Assembly: GCF_003148825.1 (NCBI RefSeq)
Contig: NZ_QGGZ01000004.1
Coordinates: 434,001-498,000, forward strand
DNA from: Streptomyces sp. CG 926
GTDB lineage: Bacteria; Actinomycetota; Actinomycetes; Streptomycetales; Streptomycetaceae
Length of the DNA: 64,000 nucleotides
Direction: 5' to 3'
Shown here: positions 1 to 9,250 of the stretch, in pieces
How positions within the stretch are numbered: the first letter of the stretch is position 1
How the letters are laid out: each line of letters opens with the position of its first letter
Position numbers and translations under genes: made by a program
The notes under the pieces: model-generated
Told to the model about the DNA's origin: nothing
Database searches by the model: none
What the model saw: only the letters and a program-made list of their open reading frames with translations

Positions 1-84
1 CACACCTCATCGGTGACAGCCGCGACTGTCGCGGCCCTCGGACCGCGTGACAGCGTTGGCACGTCACCGACCGAGGGAGCAGGA

Positions 85-2784
85 GTGAACAAGGGGTACG
101 CCGCCTTCTGCGACGCCGACCGCTGGTTCTACGACGCGCCGTACCGGCGCGCCGAGGAGAACTACCCGGCCGCGCTCGCCCCCGTACCGGCGGGGTGGCA
201 GACGCACCGCAGCGGGGACTGGCTGGCGCTGCGGCCCGTCGACGCCCGGCTTCCCTCCCAGGGCTGGAAGATCCATGTCTCGGCCTGCCTGGACAACGCC
301 GAGTCCGTCCTCGAACGGGTCCGCCTCTACTGCGTGGAGCGCCGGATCGCATTCAAGTTCGTGCCGAGCCGGTACCTGCTGCACCTGCGCAACGCGAAGT
401 ACGCCGACCGGGCGGCGAGCGGGAAGTTCCTCACCGTGTACCCGGCGGACGAGGAGCAGTGCCGGAGCGTCGCCGAGGACCTCGACGCGCTGCTGGCCGG
501 GGAGCCGGGCCCGTACATCCTCAGCGACCTGCGCTGGAACGACGGCCCCGTGCACCTGCGGTACGGGAGTTTCACGCTGCGGCACTGCTACGACGACCGC
601 GGTGAACTCGTCCCGGCGATCGAGACCCCGGACGGCCGGCTCGTTCCGGACCCGCGGGGTCCGGTGTTCCAGCCGCCCGAGTGGGTCGAGATGCCCGCCT
701 TCCTGGCGCCCCATCTGGCCCGGCGGGCCGCCGTCACCCTCGAAGGTCTTCCGTACACGGTCGAACGGGCCCTGCACTTCTCCAACGGCGGCGGTGTCTA
801 CGCCGGCCGTGACGTGCGTACCGGCGAGCCGGTCGTCCTCAAGGAAGCGCGTCCCTTCGCGGGACTCGCGGCCGACGGAGCGGACGCCGTCACCCGGCTG
901 CACCGTGAACGCAGGGCTCTGGAGCAGCTGGCCGGGCTGGACTGCGTACCCGCGGTGCACGGCGCCTTCACCGTGGGCGACCACCACTTCCTGGTGATGC
1001 AGTACCTGGAGGGCAAGCCCCTCAACACCTACTTCGCCCGCCGGCACCCGTTGATCGAGGCGGACCCCGATCCGGCGGAGCTCGCGGAATACACCCGGTG
1101 GGCACTGGAGGTCCATCGGCGGGTGACGGCGGCCGTGGAGGCGGTGCACGCCCGCGGCATCGTCTTCAACGACCTGCACCTGTTCAACATCATGGTCGCG
1201 GAGGACGAGGCGACCGGCGGGATGTCGGTGGCGCTGCTCGACTTCGAGGCGGCCGCCCAGGTGGACGAGGGGCTCCGGCAGACCGTCGCCAACCCGGCGT
1301 TCGTCGCCCCGGCCGGCCGACGCGGTGTCGCCGTCGACCGGTACGCCCTGGCCTGCCTGCGGCTCGCCCTGTTCCTTCCGCTGACCAGCCTGCTGGTGCT
1401 GGACCGGGCCAAGGCGGCGCACCTGGCCGACATCGCCGCCGAGCAGTTCCCGGTGCCCCGTGCGTTCCTCGACGAGGCTGTACGGGAGATCCTCGCGGAC
1501 CCCGGCTCCGTCGAGGGCTCCCGCCCCGAGGACGGCTCCGGCTCGTACGCCGCCTCCCGCGCGGGTTCCGCCAGGCGCGCGGCCGTACCCCGCGCCCTTG
1601 CCTATCTGCCCGTCGAACCGGGCGACCGGGAGGCCGCCTGTGCTTCGATGACGGCGGCCATCCGGGCGAGCGCCACCTTCGACCGTGAGGACCGCCTCTT
1701 CCCGGGGGACCCGGCCCAGTTCGCCACCGCCGGCGGCGGAACCGGCTTCGGTCACGGAGCGGCCGGTGTGCTGTACGCGCTCTCCGAGACGGGCGCCGAC
1801 CCGTGGCCCGAGGCCGAGGAATGGCTGCTGGCCCGGACCAAGGAACCGGCCTCCGGCATGCCGCTGGGTTTCTACGACGGCCTCGCCGGTCTCGCGTGGA
1901 CCCTGGAGCGGCTCGGCCATCGCGACCGGGCGTTGGCCCTGGCCGAACAACTGCTGGGCCAGCCCTGGCAGTCGGCCGGACCCGACCTGCACGGCGGACT
2001 CGCCGGCATCGGCCTGGCCCTGGATTCCCTGGCCTCGACCACCGGCGAGGGCGCACTGCACGCCGCGGCGCTGCGCTGCGCCGAGCTCCTCGCCGATCCC
2101 GCGACCACGTCCGGATCGAAACGGGCCGGTCTGCTGTACGGGCACAGCGGTCCCGCGTTGCTCCATCTACGGCTCTACGAACGCACCCGCGACCAGGAGT
2201 GGCTGCTCCGGGCCGGCCGGGCCCTGCACCGCGATCTCGACCGCTGCGTGACCAGCGTCTTCGGCACGCTGCAGGTCGACGAGGGCTGGCGCACGATGCC
2301 CTACCTCGGCGCCGGCAGCGTGGGGATCGGCATGGTGCTGGACGACTGGCAGGAGCACGCCCGGGACGACCGCTTCGAACGCGCCCGGCCGGAGATCGTC
2401 CGCGCCGCCCAGGCGACCTTCTACGCCCAGCCCGGCCTGTTCCGCGGCGCGGCCGGCATGATCCTCCACCTGGCGCGGACCACGACGCCGGGTCCGGGAT
2501 CCGGGCCCGCGGACATCGCCCGGCAGGTGGAGGCCCTGGCCCGGCACGCGGTCCCGTACCACGGCTTCCTGGCCTTCCCCGGCGAGCAGATGATGCGCCT
2601 GTCCATGGACCTGTCCACGGGCACGGCCGGCGCGCTCCTCGCCCTCGGCAGCACCGCGCCCGGTGGGCGCGCGCACCTGCCGTTCCTCCCTCCGCCGCGG
2701 TCGGCCGCGGCGGTCCCAGAGCCGGTCCCCCTCGCGGGGGCCGTGTCCCATCGGAACACCACAGTGAAGAGGAAACGGACATGA
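85..2784 (+). CDS. ramC: Class III lanthipeptide synthetase (RamC/AmfT, LanKC type)
   Basis: Modifies the SapB precursor encoded immediately downstream: phosphorylates Ser, eliminates to dehydroalanine and cyclises onto Cys. I chose the GTG at 85 because GAGGGAG (73-79) lies 5 nt upstream; an in-frame GTG at 13 has no such site. The 899-residue product has the LanKC order: N-terminal lyase region, central Ser/Thr-kinase-like domain (Lys253 in VVLKEA, catalytic loop FNDLHLFN with Asp363, metal-binding LLDFE with Asp386), and a C-terminal LanC-like alpha-toroid (about 560-870). The cyclase repeats read GLLYGHSG and LFRGAAG, without the Cys-Cys-His zinc ligands of class I/II LanC, as is usual for class III. 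The stop overlaps the ramS start (ATGA). The upstream promoter is mostly outside the window. Confidence 0.95.
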   Translation: MNKGYAAFCDADRWFYDAPYRRAEENYPAALAPVPAGWQTHRSGDWLALRPVDARLPSQGWKIHVSACLDNAESVLERVRLYCVERRIAFKFVPSRYLLHLRNAKYADRAASGKFLTVYPADEEQCRSVAEDLDALLAGEPGPYILSDLRWNDGPVHLRYGSFTLRHCYDDRGELVPAIETPDGRLVPDPRGPVFQPPEWVEMPAFLAPHLARRAAVTLEGLPYTVERALHFSNGGGVYAGRDVRTGEPVVLKEARPFAGLAADGADAVTRLHRERRALEQLAGLDCVPAVHGAFTVGDHHFLVMQYLEGKPLNTYFARRHPLIEADPDPAELAEYTRWALEVHRRVTAAVEAVHARGIVFNDLHLFNIMVAEDEATGGMSVALLDFEAAAQVDEGLRQTVANPAFVAPAGRRGVAVDRYALACLRLALFLPLTSLLVLDRAKAAHLADIAAEQFPVPRAFLDEAVREILADPGSVEGSRPEDGSGSYAASRAGSARRAAVPRALAYLPVEPGDREAACASMTAAIRASATFDREDRLFPGDPAQFATAGGGTGFGHGAAGVLYALSETGADPWPEAEEWLLARTKEPASGMPLGFYDGLAGLAWTLERLGHRDRALALAEQLLGQPWQSAGPDLHGGLAGIGLALDSLASTTGEGALHAAALRCAELLADPATTSGSKRAGLLYGHSGPALLHLRLYERTRDQEWLLRAGRALHRDLDRCVTSVFGTLQVDEGWRTMPYLGAGSVGIGMVLDDWQEHARDDRFERARPEIVRAAQATFYAQPGLFRGAAGMILHLARTTTPGPGSGPADIARQVEALARHAVPYHGFLAFPGEQMMRLSMDLSTGTAGALLALGSTAPGGRAHLPFLPPPRSAAAVPEPVPLAGAVSHRNTTVKRKRT

Positions 2785-2918
2785 CGCTTCTCGACCTGCA
2801 GTCGATGGAAACCCCCAAGGAAGAGACCACCGAGGTCGCGCACGGCGGTGGTGGCGGCAGCCGCGCCAGCCTGCTGCTCTGCGGCGACAGCAGCTTGAGC
2901 ATCACGACCTGTAACTGA
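2781..2918 (+). CDS. ramS: SapB-type class III lanthipeptide precursor (RamS/AmfS)
   Basis: A 45-residue precursor. The leader begins MTLLDLQSMETPKEE, the recognition helix typical of RamS/AmfS. The core SRASLLLCGDSSLSITTCN contains two Ser-x2-Ser-x3-Cys ring motifs, and as I remember it matches the S. coelicolor SapB core. SapB is a surfactant that lets aerial hyphae leave the aqueous surface. The junction differs from the RamS I know: five consecutive Gly (AHGGGGGS) precede the core, where ETGS is expected. The start overlaps the ramC stop and is preceded by GAGGAAA. A strong hairpin follows the stop. Confidence 0.96.
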   Translation: MTLLDLQSMETPKEETTEVAHGGGGGSRASLLLCGDSSLSITTCN

Positions 2919-2936
2919 TCAGGGATCAGGTCCTCC

Positions 2937-2966
2937 CGGGCCCGGGCGGTTCGCCGCCCGGGCCCG
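2937..2966 (+). terminator. GC hairpin with UUCG tetraloop after ramS (attenuator)
   Basis: Perfect 13-bp stem CGGGCCCGGGCGG closed by a TTCG tetraloop, between ramS and ramA. No T-tract follows. In this position it probably works as a partial terminator or 3'-end stabiliser, so that ramC-ramS transcript exceeds transporter transcript. The structure is seen; the role is inferred. Confidence 0.75.
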
Positions 2967-2992
2967 CACCACACCCCTGGAGGCCGCGCCCC

Positions 2993-4795
2993 ATGACCGT
3001 GCCCGATCCCCCCGGCGAGGCGTCGGCCGACCGCACGGCCGACCGGGCCCTGCGGGCGGCCGCACGGCACAGCGCCGGCCGCCTCGCCGCCGCCGCCGCC
3101 TGCTCGGTGGCCGCCGCCGGCGCGGCCCTGGCCGAACCGGCGGTCCTCGGCCACACCCTCGACCTGCTGCTGCGACAGGACCCCGCGGGCCCCCGGTGGA
3201 CCGTCTGGTGCGCGGCGGTGATCGCCGCCGAGGTGCTGCTCGACGCGGCGACGGTCCGACTGACCGGCGGTGTCGACGCCCGCTCCACCGCCTGGCTGCG
3301 GCGGCTCGGGCTCGGGCGACTGCTGCGCACCGCGCCGCACCGGGCCGCCCGCCACTCCCCCGGCGAACTCTCCGCCCGGCTGACGGCGCAGGCCACCACC
3401 GCCGGGGCCGTTCCGGCCGCCGTCGTGACCGCGTCCGTGGCCCTGCTCCCCCCGCTCGGCGGGCTCGTGGCGCTGGTCCTCGTCGATGTGTGGACCGCGC
3501 TGGCCTTCCTCGCCGGACTCCCCGTGCTCGCACTGCTGTTGAGGGCGTTCGCCCGTGACTCGGGCGCCAGCGTCAGCCGCTACCAAGAGGTGCAGCTCGA
3601 CCTGGCCGGCCGGCTCGTGGAGGCCCTCGGGGGCGCCCGTACCATCGCCGCCGCCGGCACCGCGGAGCGCGAGCAGGCACGCGTACTGGCGCGGTTGCCG
3701 GAACTCGGCGTCGAGGGGCGGCGGACGTGGCGGATCTACGGGGCGACCATGGCGCGCACCGCCGCCCTCATGCCCCTGCTGCTCTACGTGGTCCTCGGCG
3801 TCGGCGGAGTCCGCCTCGCGGAGGGCGCCCTCGGCGTGGGCGGGCTCCTCGCCGCCGTCCGCTACGCCGGCCTCGCGGCCGGGGTCGGCGCCGTGACGGG
3901 CCGGCTGGCGGCCGTGGTACGCGGCCGGGCCGCCGCCCGCCGCACCGCGGCGCTCTTCGAGCTGCCCGAGCTCCCACAGGGGGAGCGGCGGTTGCCCGCA
4001 TCGGGTTCGGGCACGCTGGAGTTGTGCGCAGTACGGGTCGTCCGCGCGGGCACCGTACTGCTGCACGACGTCGACCTGCGGATCCCCGGCGGGACGACCG
4101 CCGTCGTGGTCGGCCGATCGGGCTCCGGCAAGACGACGCTGGCCGCCGTGGCGGGGCGGCTCACCGGGTGCGACGCGGGCCGGGTCCTGCTCGACGGTGT
4201 GCCGTTGGACGAGCTGTCCACCGAGGAGTTGCGCCGCGAGGTCGGCCACGCCTTCGAACGACCGGCCCTCTTCGGAGGGAGCGTCGCGGCCGCCATCGCC
4301 TTCGGTGGCGGTCCGGATCCGGGTCCGGACCCGGGGGCCGTGCGCGCCGCCGCGCGGGCGGCCGGTGCAGACGCCTTCGTGCGCCGGCTGCCCGAGGGGT
4401 ACGACACGGCGCTCGCGGACGCGCCGCTGTCCGGTGGGGAGTTGCAACGCCTGGGCCTGGCACGGGCGTTCTGCCGTGCGGGGCGGCTGCTCGTCCTGGA
4501 CGACGCGACGTCGAGCCTGGACACCCTCACCGCCCGCGAGGTGGAACGGGCGCTGGCCCGCGAGGTCCGGCCCGGGACCCGTCTGGTCGTCGCCCACCGC
4601 GTCTCCACGGCCGCCCGCGCCGACCTCGTCGTATGGCTGGACGCGGGGCGGGTCCGGGCGACCGGTACGCACGCGGCGCTGTGGCGGGACCCCGACTACC
4701 GGGCGGTGTTCGGTGCAGGGGCCGAGCCGGAACCGGAACCGGAGCGGGAATCGGAACCGGCCGCGGAGCCGCCGGAGCGGGAGGCGGTCCGATGA
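2993..4795 (+). CDS. ramA: ABC exporter half-transporter, SapB cluster (RamA/AmfB type)
   Basis: 600-residue half-transporter: N-terminal six-helix exporter domain (about 30-310), then an ABC ATPase (about 340-575). Walker A is VGRSGSGKTT, the signature LSGGELQRLGLARAF is canonical, and Walker B is LLVLDDATSSLD. The usual catalytic Glu after Walker B is Asp here. The protein should pair with the next gene product to export modified SapB or its precursor. The ATG has GGAGG (2979-2983) upstream. The stop overlaps the ramB start (ATGA). The C-terminus is a low-complexity Glu/Pro tail. Confidence 0.92.
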   Translation: MTVPDPPGEASADRTADRALRAAARHSAGRLAAAAACSVAAAGAALAEPAVLGHTLDLLLRQDPAGPRWTVWCAAVIAAEVLLDAATVRLTGGVDARSTAWLRRLGLGRLLRTAPHRAARHSPGELSARLTAQATTAGAVPAAVVTASVALLPPLGGLVALVLVDVWTALAFLAGLPVLALLLRAFARDSGASVSRYQEVQLDLAGRLVEALGGARTIAAAGTAEREQARVLARLPELGVEGRRTWRIYGATMARTAALMPLLLYVVLGVGGVRLAEGALGVGGLLAAVRYAGLAAGVGAVTGRLAAVVRGRAAARRTAALFELPELPQGERRLPASGSGTLELCAVRVVRAGTVLLHDVDLRIPGGTTAVVVGRSGSGKTTLAAVAGRLTGCDAGRVLLDGVPLDELSTEELRREVGHAFERPALFGGSVAAAIAFGGGPDPGPDPGAVRAAARAAGADAFVRRLPEGYDTALADAPLSGGELQRLGLARAFCRAGRLLVLDDATSSLDTLTAREVERALAREVRPGTRLVVAHRVSTAARADLVVWLDAGRVRATGTHAALWRDPDYRAVFGAGAEPEPEPERESEPAAEPPEREAVR

Positions 4796-6618
4796 GCGAG
4801 TACGGCACGTGGCGCCGGGTGTCCCGTGAGGGGCGCCGCTTCCTGCGCGGCCGGGCCCGAACCCTGCGCCGGCTCGCGCTGTGGTCCCTGCTGGAGTCCG
4901 CGCACACCTTCCTCGGCGGGTACGCGGTGGCCCGCGCCCTCGACGACGGCTTCCTCGCCGGTCGGACCGGTACCGGCATCGGCTGGCTGGCCGTGGCCGG
5001 CGGGGGCGCCCTGCTCGGCGCCCTGGCCCTGCGCGGGGTGTTCGGCGGGCTCGCGGACCTGGTCGAGCCGTTGCGCGACGGCCTGGTGCGGCGATCCGTG
5101 CGCCAGGCGATCGGGCGGGCCGTCGCCGATCCTGCGAGGGAGTCCCGGGCCGGGGACTCGGGTGCGGTCTCCCGGCTGACCCAGCAGACCGAGATGGCCC
5201 GGGACTCCTTCGCCGGACTGGTGCTGATCGCCCGGTCGTTCGTCTTCACCGCCTTGGGGGCGCTGCTCGGGCTGGCCGCGCTGGCGCCCGTCCTGCTGAT
5301 CCTCGTCCTGCCCGCGCTGCTCCTGGGGACGGCCGGTTTCCTCACCACGCTGCGCCCGATGGCGCGCGTGCAGCGCGCGGCGCTCGACGCCGACGAGGCG
5401 CTGTCCGCGCGCACCGGCGAGCTGGCGGCGGGGTTGCGTGACGTGGTCGCGTGCGGGGGCGGGGCGGGCGCCGGGGCCGGGGTCGAGCTGCTCATCGCCG
5501 AGCAGGAACGGCTGACCGGGCGGCTCGCGCGGTGGACCGCCCTGCGCACGCTGGCCCTGGGTGTCGCGGGCCGGTTGCCGGTCGTGGTGCTGCTGGCCGG
5601 CACGCCCTGGCTGCTCGGGCGGGGGGTGAGCGCGGGGGCGGTGGCCGGGGCGCTCACCTACCTCGTGCAGTCCCTCTTGCCCGCCCTGGACGCGCTGATG
5701 ACGGCGGTGGGCGCGGCGGGTACCCGACTGCTGGTGGTGCTGGACCGGTTCTGCGATCCGGAATCAGAACCGGAACCGGACTCGGGGCCGGCATCCGGCA
5801 CCCCGACGAGGGGGCCGGGGCCGGTCGTCGCACCGCCCGCGCGGCCCGCACCGCCCGCACTGCCCTCGCTGCCCGATCCGCCCGCCCCCGCCGTCGAGCT
5901 GCGGCGGGTCCGCTTCGCCTACGGTCCCCGCGCGCACCCGGTGCTCGACGGGCTCGACCTGGTGGTCCGGCCGGGCGAGCACCTGGCCGTGGTGGGGCCG
6001 AGCGGCATCGGCAAGTCCACCCTCACCGCGCTGATCGCCGGCCTGCTGCCGGCCGACCGGGGAACCGTACGGGTGGCGGGCGCCCCGGCGCGCGGCGCGC
6101 CGGGGCAGGCCGCTCCCGGGTACGGTCCCGACGCCCGCCGGACGCTGCTTCCGCAGCAGGCGTACGTCTTCACGGGCACGGTCCACGAGAACCTGACCCA
6201 CCTGTGCCCCGGCCCGGTGTCCCGGGGCGAGCTGGAGCGGGCCACGGCCGTCCTCGGCGCGGACGCGCTCGTGGCCCGGCTCGGCGGACCGGACGCCCTC
6301 GTCGACCCGGGCCGGCTCACTCCGGGCGAGCGGCAGCACCTCGCCCTCACCGCCGCCTATCTCTCCCCCGCCCCCTTGCTGCTGCTGGACGAGGCCACCT
6401 GCCACCTCGATCCGAGGACGGAGGAGCGTGCCGAGTGGGCGCTCGCGGAGCGTCCCGGCACGCTGGTGGTGGTCGCCCACCGCATCTCCTCCGCCGTCAG
6501 GGCCGACCGGGTCCTCGTACTCGACGGGACCCGGGCGGTGTGCGGCACGCATGCGGAGCTCCCGGACAGGTCACCCCTGTACCGGGATCTGGTGGGTCTG
6601 TGGAACGCGCACGGGTGA
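4792..6618 (+). CDS. ramB: ABC exporter half-transporter, SapB cluster (RamB/AmfA type)
   Basis: 608-residue partner of the preceding exporter. The transmembrane domain (about 25-310) is followed by a Pro/Ala/Glu-rich linker (about 320-365) and an ABC ATPase. Walker A is VGPSGIGKST and Walker B LLLLDEATCHLD has the catalytic Glu, but the signature is degenerate (LTPGERQHLAL for LSGGQ). Together with the Asp-for-Glu change in the partner, this predicts a heterodimer with one canonical and one degenerate ATP site. The start is coupled to ramA by ATGA. Confidence 0.92.
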   Translation: MSEYGTWRRVSREGRRFLRGRARTLRRLALWSLLESAHTFLGGYAVARALDDGFLAGRTGTGIGWLAVAGGGALLGALALRGVFGGLADLVEPLRDGLVRRSVRQAIGRAVADPARESRAGDSGAVSRLTQQTEMARDSFAGLVLIARSFVFTALGALLGLAALAPVLLILVLPALLLGTAGFLTTLRPMARVQRAALDADEALSARTGELAAGLRDVVACGGGAGAGAGVELLIAEQERLTGRLARWTALRTLALGVAGRLPVVVLLAGTPWLLGRGVSAGAVAGALTYLVQSLLPALDALMTAVGAAGTRLLVVLDRFCDPESEPEPDSGPASGTPTRGPGPVVAPPARPAPPALPSLPDPPAPAVELRRVRFAYGPRAHPVLDGLDLVVRPGEHLAVVGPSGIGKSTLTALIAGLLPADRGTVRVAGAPARGAPGQAAPGYGPDARRTLLPQQAYVFTGTVHENLTHLCPGPVSRGELERATAVLGADALVARLGGPDALVDPGRLTPGERQHLALTAAYLSPAPLLLLDEATCHLDPRTEERAEWALAERPGTLVVVAHRISSAVRADRVLVLDGTRAVCGTHAELPDRSPLYRDLVGLWNAHG

Positions 6619-6655
6619 GGAGGGGTCCGGGGTCCGGGGGCCTCGGGTCGTCGAC

Positions 6656-7264
6656 TCAGACCCAGCCGGCCCGCCGGGATATCCGGATGGCGTCGATCCG
6701 GTTGCGGGCGCCGGTCTTCCTGGTCACGGCGGCCATGTAGTTGCGTACGGTTCCGCTGGCGAGGTGCAGGGCGCGGGCTATCTCCGCGATCGAGTCGCCC
6801 TCGGCGGCGCGGGCGAGCACGCTCAGCTCGCGTGGGCTGAGCGGCATGGGGTCCGCTTCCATGAAGGCCGAGGCGAGCGTGGCGTCGATGAAGCGTTCTC
6901 CCGCCGCGACCTTGACGATGGCCCTGACCAGCCGGGCGGGCGAGCCGTCCTTGTCCACGTAGCCCAGCGCCTGGGTCCTGAGGGCGCGGCGCAGCGTGCC
7001 GGGCAGGTCGGCCCGGGCGAGCACCAGCAGGGGGGTGGGCGAGGGGGGCAGCAGGCGGGCGACTCCCGCGTCCGCGCCGAGGGCGTCCGAGACCCCCGGA
7101 CAGTCGAGGTCCACGACCACCACGTCGGGTCGTAAGAACTCGGCCTGGCGCGCCGCGGCCCGCCAGCCGGCGGTGGTGACTTCGAAATCGCCTTCGCATC
7201 TCAGCAGCGCGGCCAGGGCCGACCTCACGAGGCACACGCTGTGCAGCACCAGGACCTTGGTCAT
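6656..7264 (-). CDS. ramR: Orphan response regulator of the SapB cluster (RamR/AmfR)
   Basis: 202 residues: receiver domain (1-120) and LuxR/NarL-type helix-turn-helix (about 138-195, LSPRELSVLARAAEGDSIAEI). Convergent with ramCSAB, which the family activates. I used the ATG at 7264 (MTKVLVLHS), with GAGGGGAA upstream, instead of an in-frame upstream start. The receiver keeps the phospho-acceptor position (Asp52, DLDCPG) and YVDK Lys, but the acidic pocket that normally binds Mg2+ is His8-Ser9, so phosphorylation-independent activity is likely. Leu44 is a TTA codon (7133-7135), making translation bldA-dependent. No sensor kinase gene is adjacent. Confidence 0.93.
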   Translation of the reverse strand: MTKVLVLHSVCLVRSALAALLRCEGDFEVTTAGWRAAARQAEFLRPDVVVVDLDCPGVSDALGADAGVARLLPPSPTPLLVLARADLPGTLRRALRTQALGYVDKDGSPARLVRAIVKVAAGERFIDATLASAFMEADPMPLSPRELSVLARAAEGDSIAEIARALHLASGTVRNYMAAVTRKTGARNRIDAIRISRRAGWV

Positions 7265-7655
7265 CGGGGTTCCCCTCACGAGACGATCGATCAGCATCAA
7301 GCGGCTGCCCAGCTACCACCGTGAGGGAACGTCACGCCGGGAGGCGCGCGGGGGCGCGTGGCCTGAGGCAGGCTCTCCGCCCGTTCCACGCCTGCGCCGC
7401 CGATGGCCCTCCCACCTCGGCGGGCATCCCGAAAACGCCGCGGAACCGCTCGGCGGGCCGAAATCCGGATGGGCTGATTCCGCGTGCATGCGGCGGGATC
7501 CAGGTCGGTCCGCCGCCCCACGGTGCGCCGGTGCACACGGTCCGGATCGGCCCGGAAGAAAAACTTCGGACGGGGATGTCGAGAACCCGTGGCCGGCTCC
7601 GTCCTCGGGGTGAAGGCGGCCACAATGGGTCGCACCAGCACCGAGGAGAAGCGTC
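7265..7655. other. Intergenic region between ramR and the DGPF gene
   Basis: About 390 bp that separates divergent genes and should hold both promoters. Several open frames cross it, but none has a recognisable protein or good start. I see no convincing repeat or operator. Confidence 0.6.
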
Positions 7656-8063
7656 ATGGCCAAGTACCTGCTGCTCAAGCACTACCGCGGCGCCCCGGCA
7701 GCCGTCAACGACGTGCCCATGGACCGGTGGACGCCCGAGGAGATCTCGGCGCACATCCAGTACATGAACGACTTCGCGGCACGCCTCGAAGGGACCGGTG
7801 AGTTCGTCGACGGTCAGGCCCTCGCCCCCGAGGGGACCTTCGTCCGCTACGACGGCGAAGGGCGCCCGCCGGTCACGGACGGCCCGTTCCCCGAGACCAA
7901 GGACCTGATCGCCGGCTGGATGGTGATCGATGTCGACAGCTACGAACGCGCCGTCGAACTGGCGGGAGAGCTGTCGGCCGCCCCCGGGGCGGGCGGGAAG
8001 CCCATCCACGAGTGGCTCGAACTGCGTCCGTTCCTGACCGCGCACCCCACCACCACGGAGTGA
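7656..8063 (+). CDS. YCII-related / DGPF-domain protein
   Basis: 135-residue protein of the YCII/DGPF family. The diagnostic DGPFPETKD motif lies at about residues 80-88, followed by the ferredoxin-like strand GWMVIDVDSYERAVELA. The start ATG has GAGGAGAAG upstream. Genes of this family are commonly paired with ECF42-type sigma factors, as here: the next gene starts just after this stop. The biochemical function of the family is unknown. Confidence 0.88.
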   Translation: MAKYLLLKHYRGAPAAVNDVPMDRWTPEEISAHIQYMNDFAARLEGTGEFVDGQALAPEGTFVRYDGEGRPPVTDGPFPETKDLIAGWMVIDVDSYERAVELAGELSAAPGAGGKPIHEWLELRPFLTAHPTTTE

Positions 8064-8071
8064 CCTCACCG

Positions 8072-9250
8072 ATGGACGAGGCCCTGCTCAGGAGCCTCAC
8101 GCCGGCCGTCCTCGGGATCCTCGTCCGCCGCGGAGCAGACTTCGCGGCGGCCGAGGACGCCGTCCAGGAAGCCCTGATCGAAGCGATCCGCACCTGGGCC
8201 GCCGATCCGCCGCGGGACCCGAAGGGCTGGCTGGTCACCGTGGCCTGGCGCAGGTTCCTCGACGCGACCCGGGCGGACGGGGCCCGCCGCCGGCGTGAGG
8301 ACCTGGTGGACGAGGAGCCGCCGCCCGGACCCGCGACCGCCGTGGACGACACCCTCCAGCTGTACTTCCTGTGCGCCCACCCGTCCCTGACGCCGTCGTC
8401 CGCGGTGGCGCTCACCTTGCGCGCCGTCGGTGGGCTCACCACCCGGCAGATCGCCCAGGCCTACCTGGTGCCCGAGGCGACCATGGCGCAGCGCATCAGC
8501 CGGGCCAAGCGCACCCTCTCCGACCAGGGGGTCTCCCCTGCTCGAAGAGCTCGGGGAAGGTTCGACCGTCCCGGCGACGTCGCCACCGTGCTGCGCGTGC
8601 TCTACCTGGTGTTCAACGAGGGCTACTCCGGCGATGTCGACCTCGCCGCCGAGGCCGTCCGGCTCACGCGGCAGCTCGCGGCCCGCGTCGAGCACCCCGA
8701 GGTGGCCGGGCTGCTCGCCCTCATGCTGATCCATCATGCCCGGCGCGACTCCCGGACCGCGCCCGACGGCAGCCTGGTGCCGCTGGCCGAGCAGGACCGG
8801 GGCAAGTGGGACACCTCGGCGATCGCCGAGGGCGTACGGATCCTGCAGGCGGCCCTCGCCCGCGACCGGCTGGGCGAGTTCCAGGCTCAGGCCGCCATCG
8901 CCGCGCTGCACGCGGACGCGCCCACCGCCGAGCGGACGGACTGGGTGCAGATCGTCGAGTGGTACGACGAGCTCGCGCTGCTGACCGACAGCCCGGTCGT
9001 ACGGCTCAACCGCGCGGTGGCCGTCGGTGAGGCCGACGGGCCGCGCGCCGGGCTGGCGGCGCTCGCGGCGTTGGACGACGGACTGCCACGCCACACCGCG
9101 GTGGCCGCGTACCTCCACGAACGCGACGGCGACGTGGTGACGGCGGCCCGGCTGTACGCCGAGGCCGCCCGGAAGGCACCCAACCTCGCCGAGCGCGACC
9201 ACCTGACGCGCCAAGCGGCCCGGCTGAACACCGCCCACCGGTCCCCCTGA
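8072..9250 (+). CDS. ECF RNA polymerase sigma factor with C-terminal TPR-like extension (ECF42 type)
   Basis: 392 residues. Sigma region 2 (about 10-75, AAEDAVQEALIEAIRTW) and region 4 (about 105-160, LTTRQIAQAYLVPEATMAQRISRAK) are followed by a long helical extension (about 175-390) typical of ECF42 factors. No anti-sigma gene is adjacent; the family is thought to be controlled through the extension. I used the ATG at 8072 with GGAG at 8057-8060; a GTG at 8060 overlapping the DGPF stop (GTGA) is an alternative. Probably co-transcribed with the DGPF gene. Confidence 0.88.
   Translation: MDEALLRSLTPAVLGILVRRGADFAAAEDAVQEALIEAIRTWAADPPRDPKGWLVTVAWRRFLDATRADGARRRREDLVDEEPPPGPATAVDDTLQLYFLCAHPSLTPSSAVALTLRAVGGLTTRQIAQAYLVPEATMAQRISRAKRTLSDQGVSPARRARGRFDRPGDVATVLRVLYLVFNEGYSGDVDLAAEAVRLTRQLAARVEHPEVAGLLALMLIHHARRDSRTAPDGSLVPLAEQDRGKWDTSAIAEGVRILQAALARDRLGEFQAQAAIAALHADAPTAERTDWVQIVEWYDELALLTDSPVVRLNRAVAVGEADGPRAGLAALAALDDGLPRHTAVAAYLHERDGDVVTAARLYAEAARKAPNLAERDHLTRQAARLNTAHRSP

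Noticed and set aside
64..4672. Long antisense ORFs over the ram cluster (700 and 1160 residues)
   Set aside because: Composition-driven shadows at high GC; no recognisable domain, and they oppose well-supported genes.
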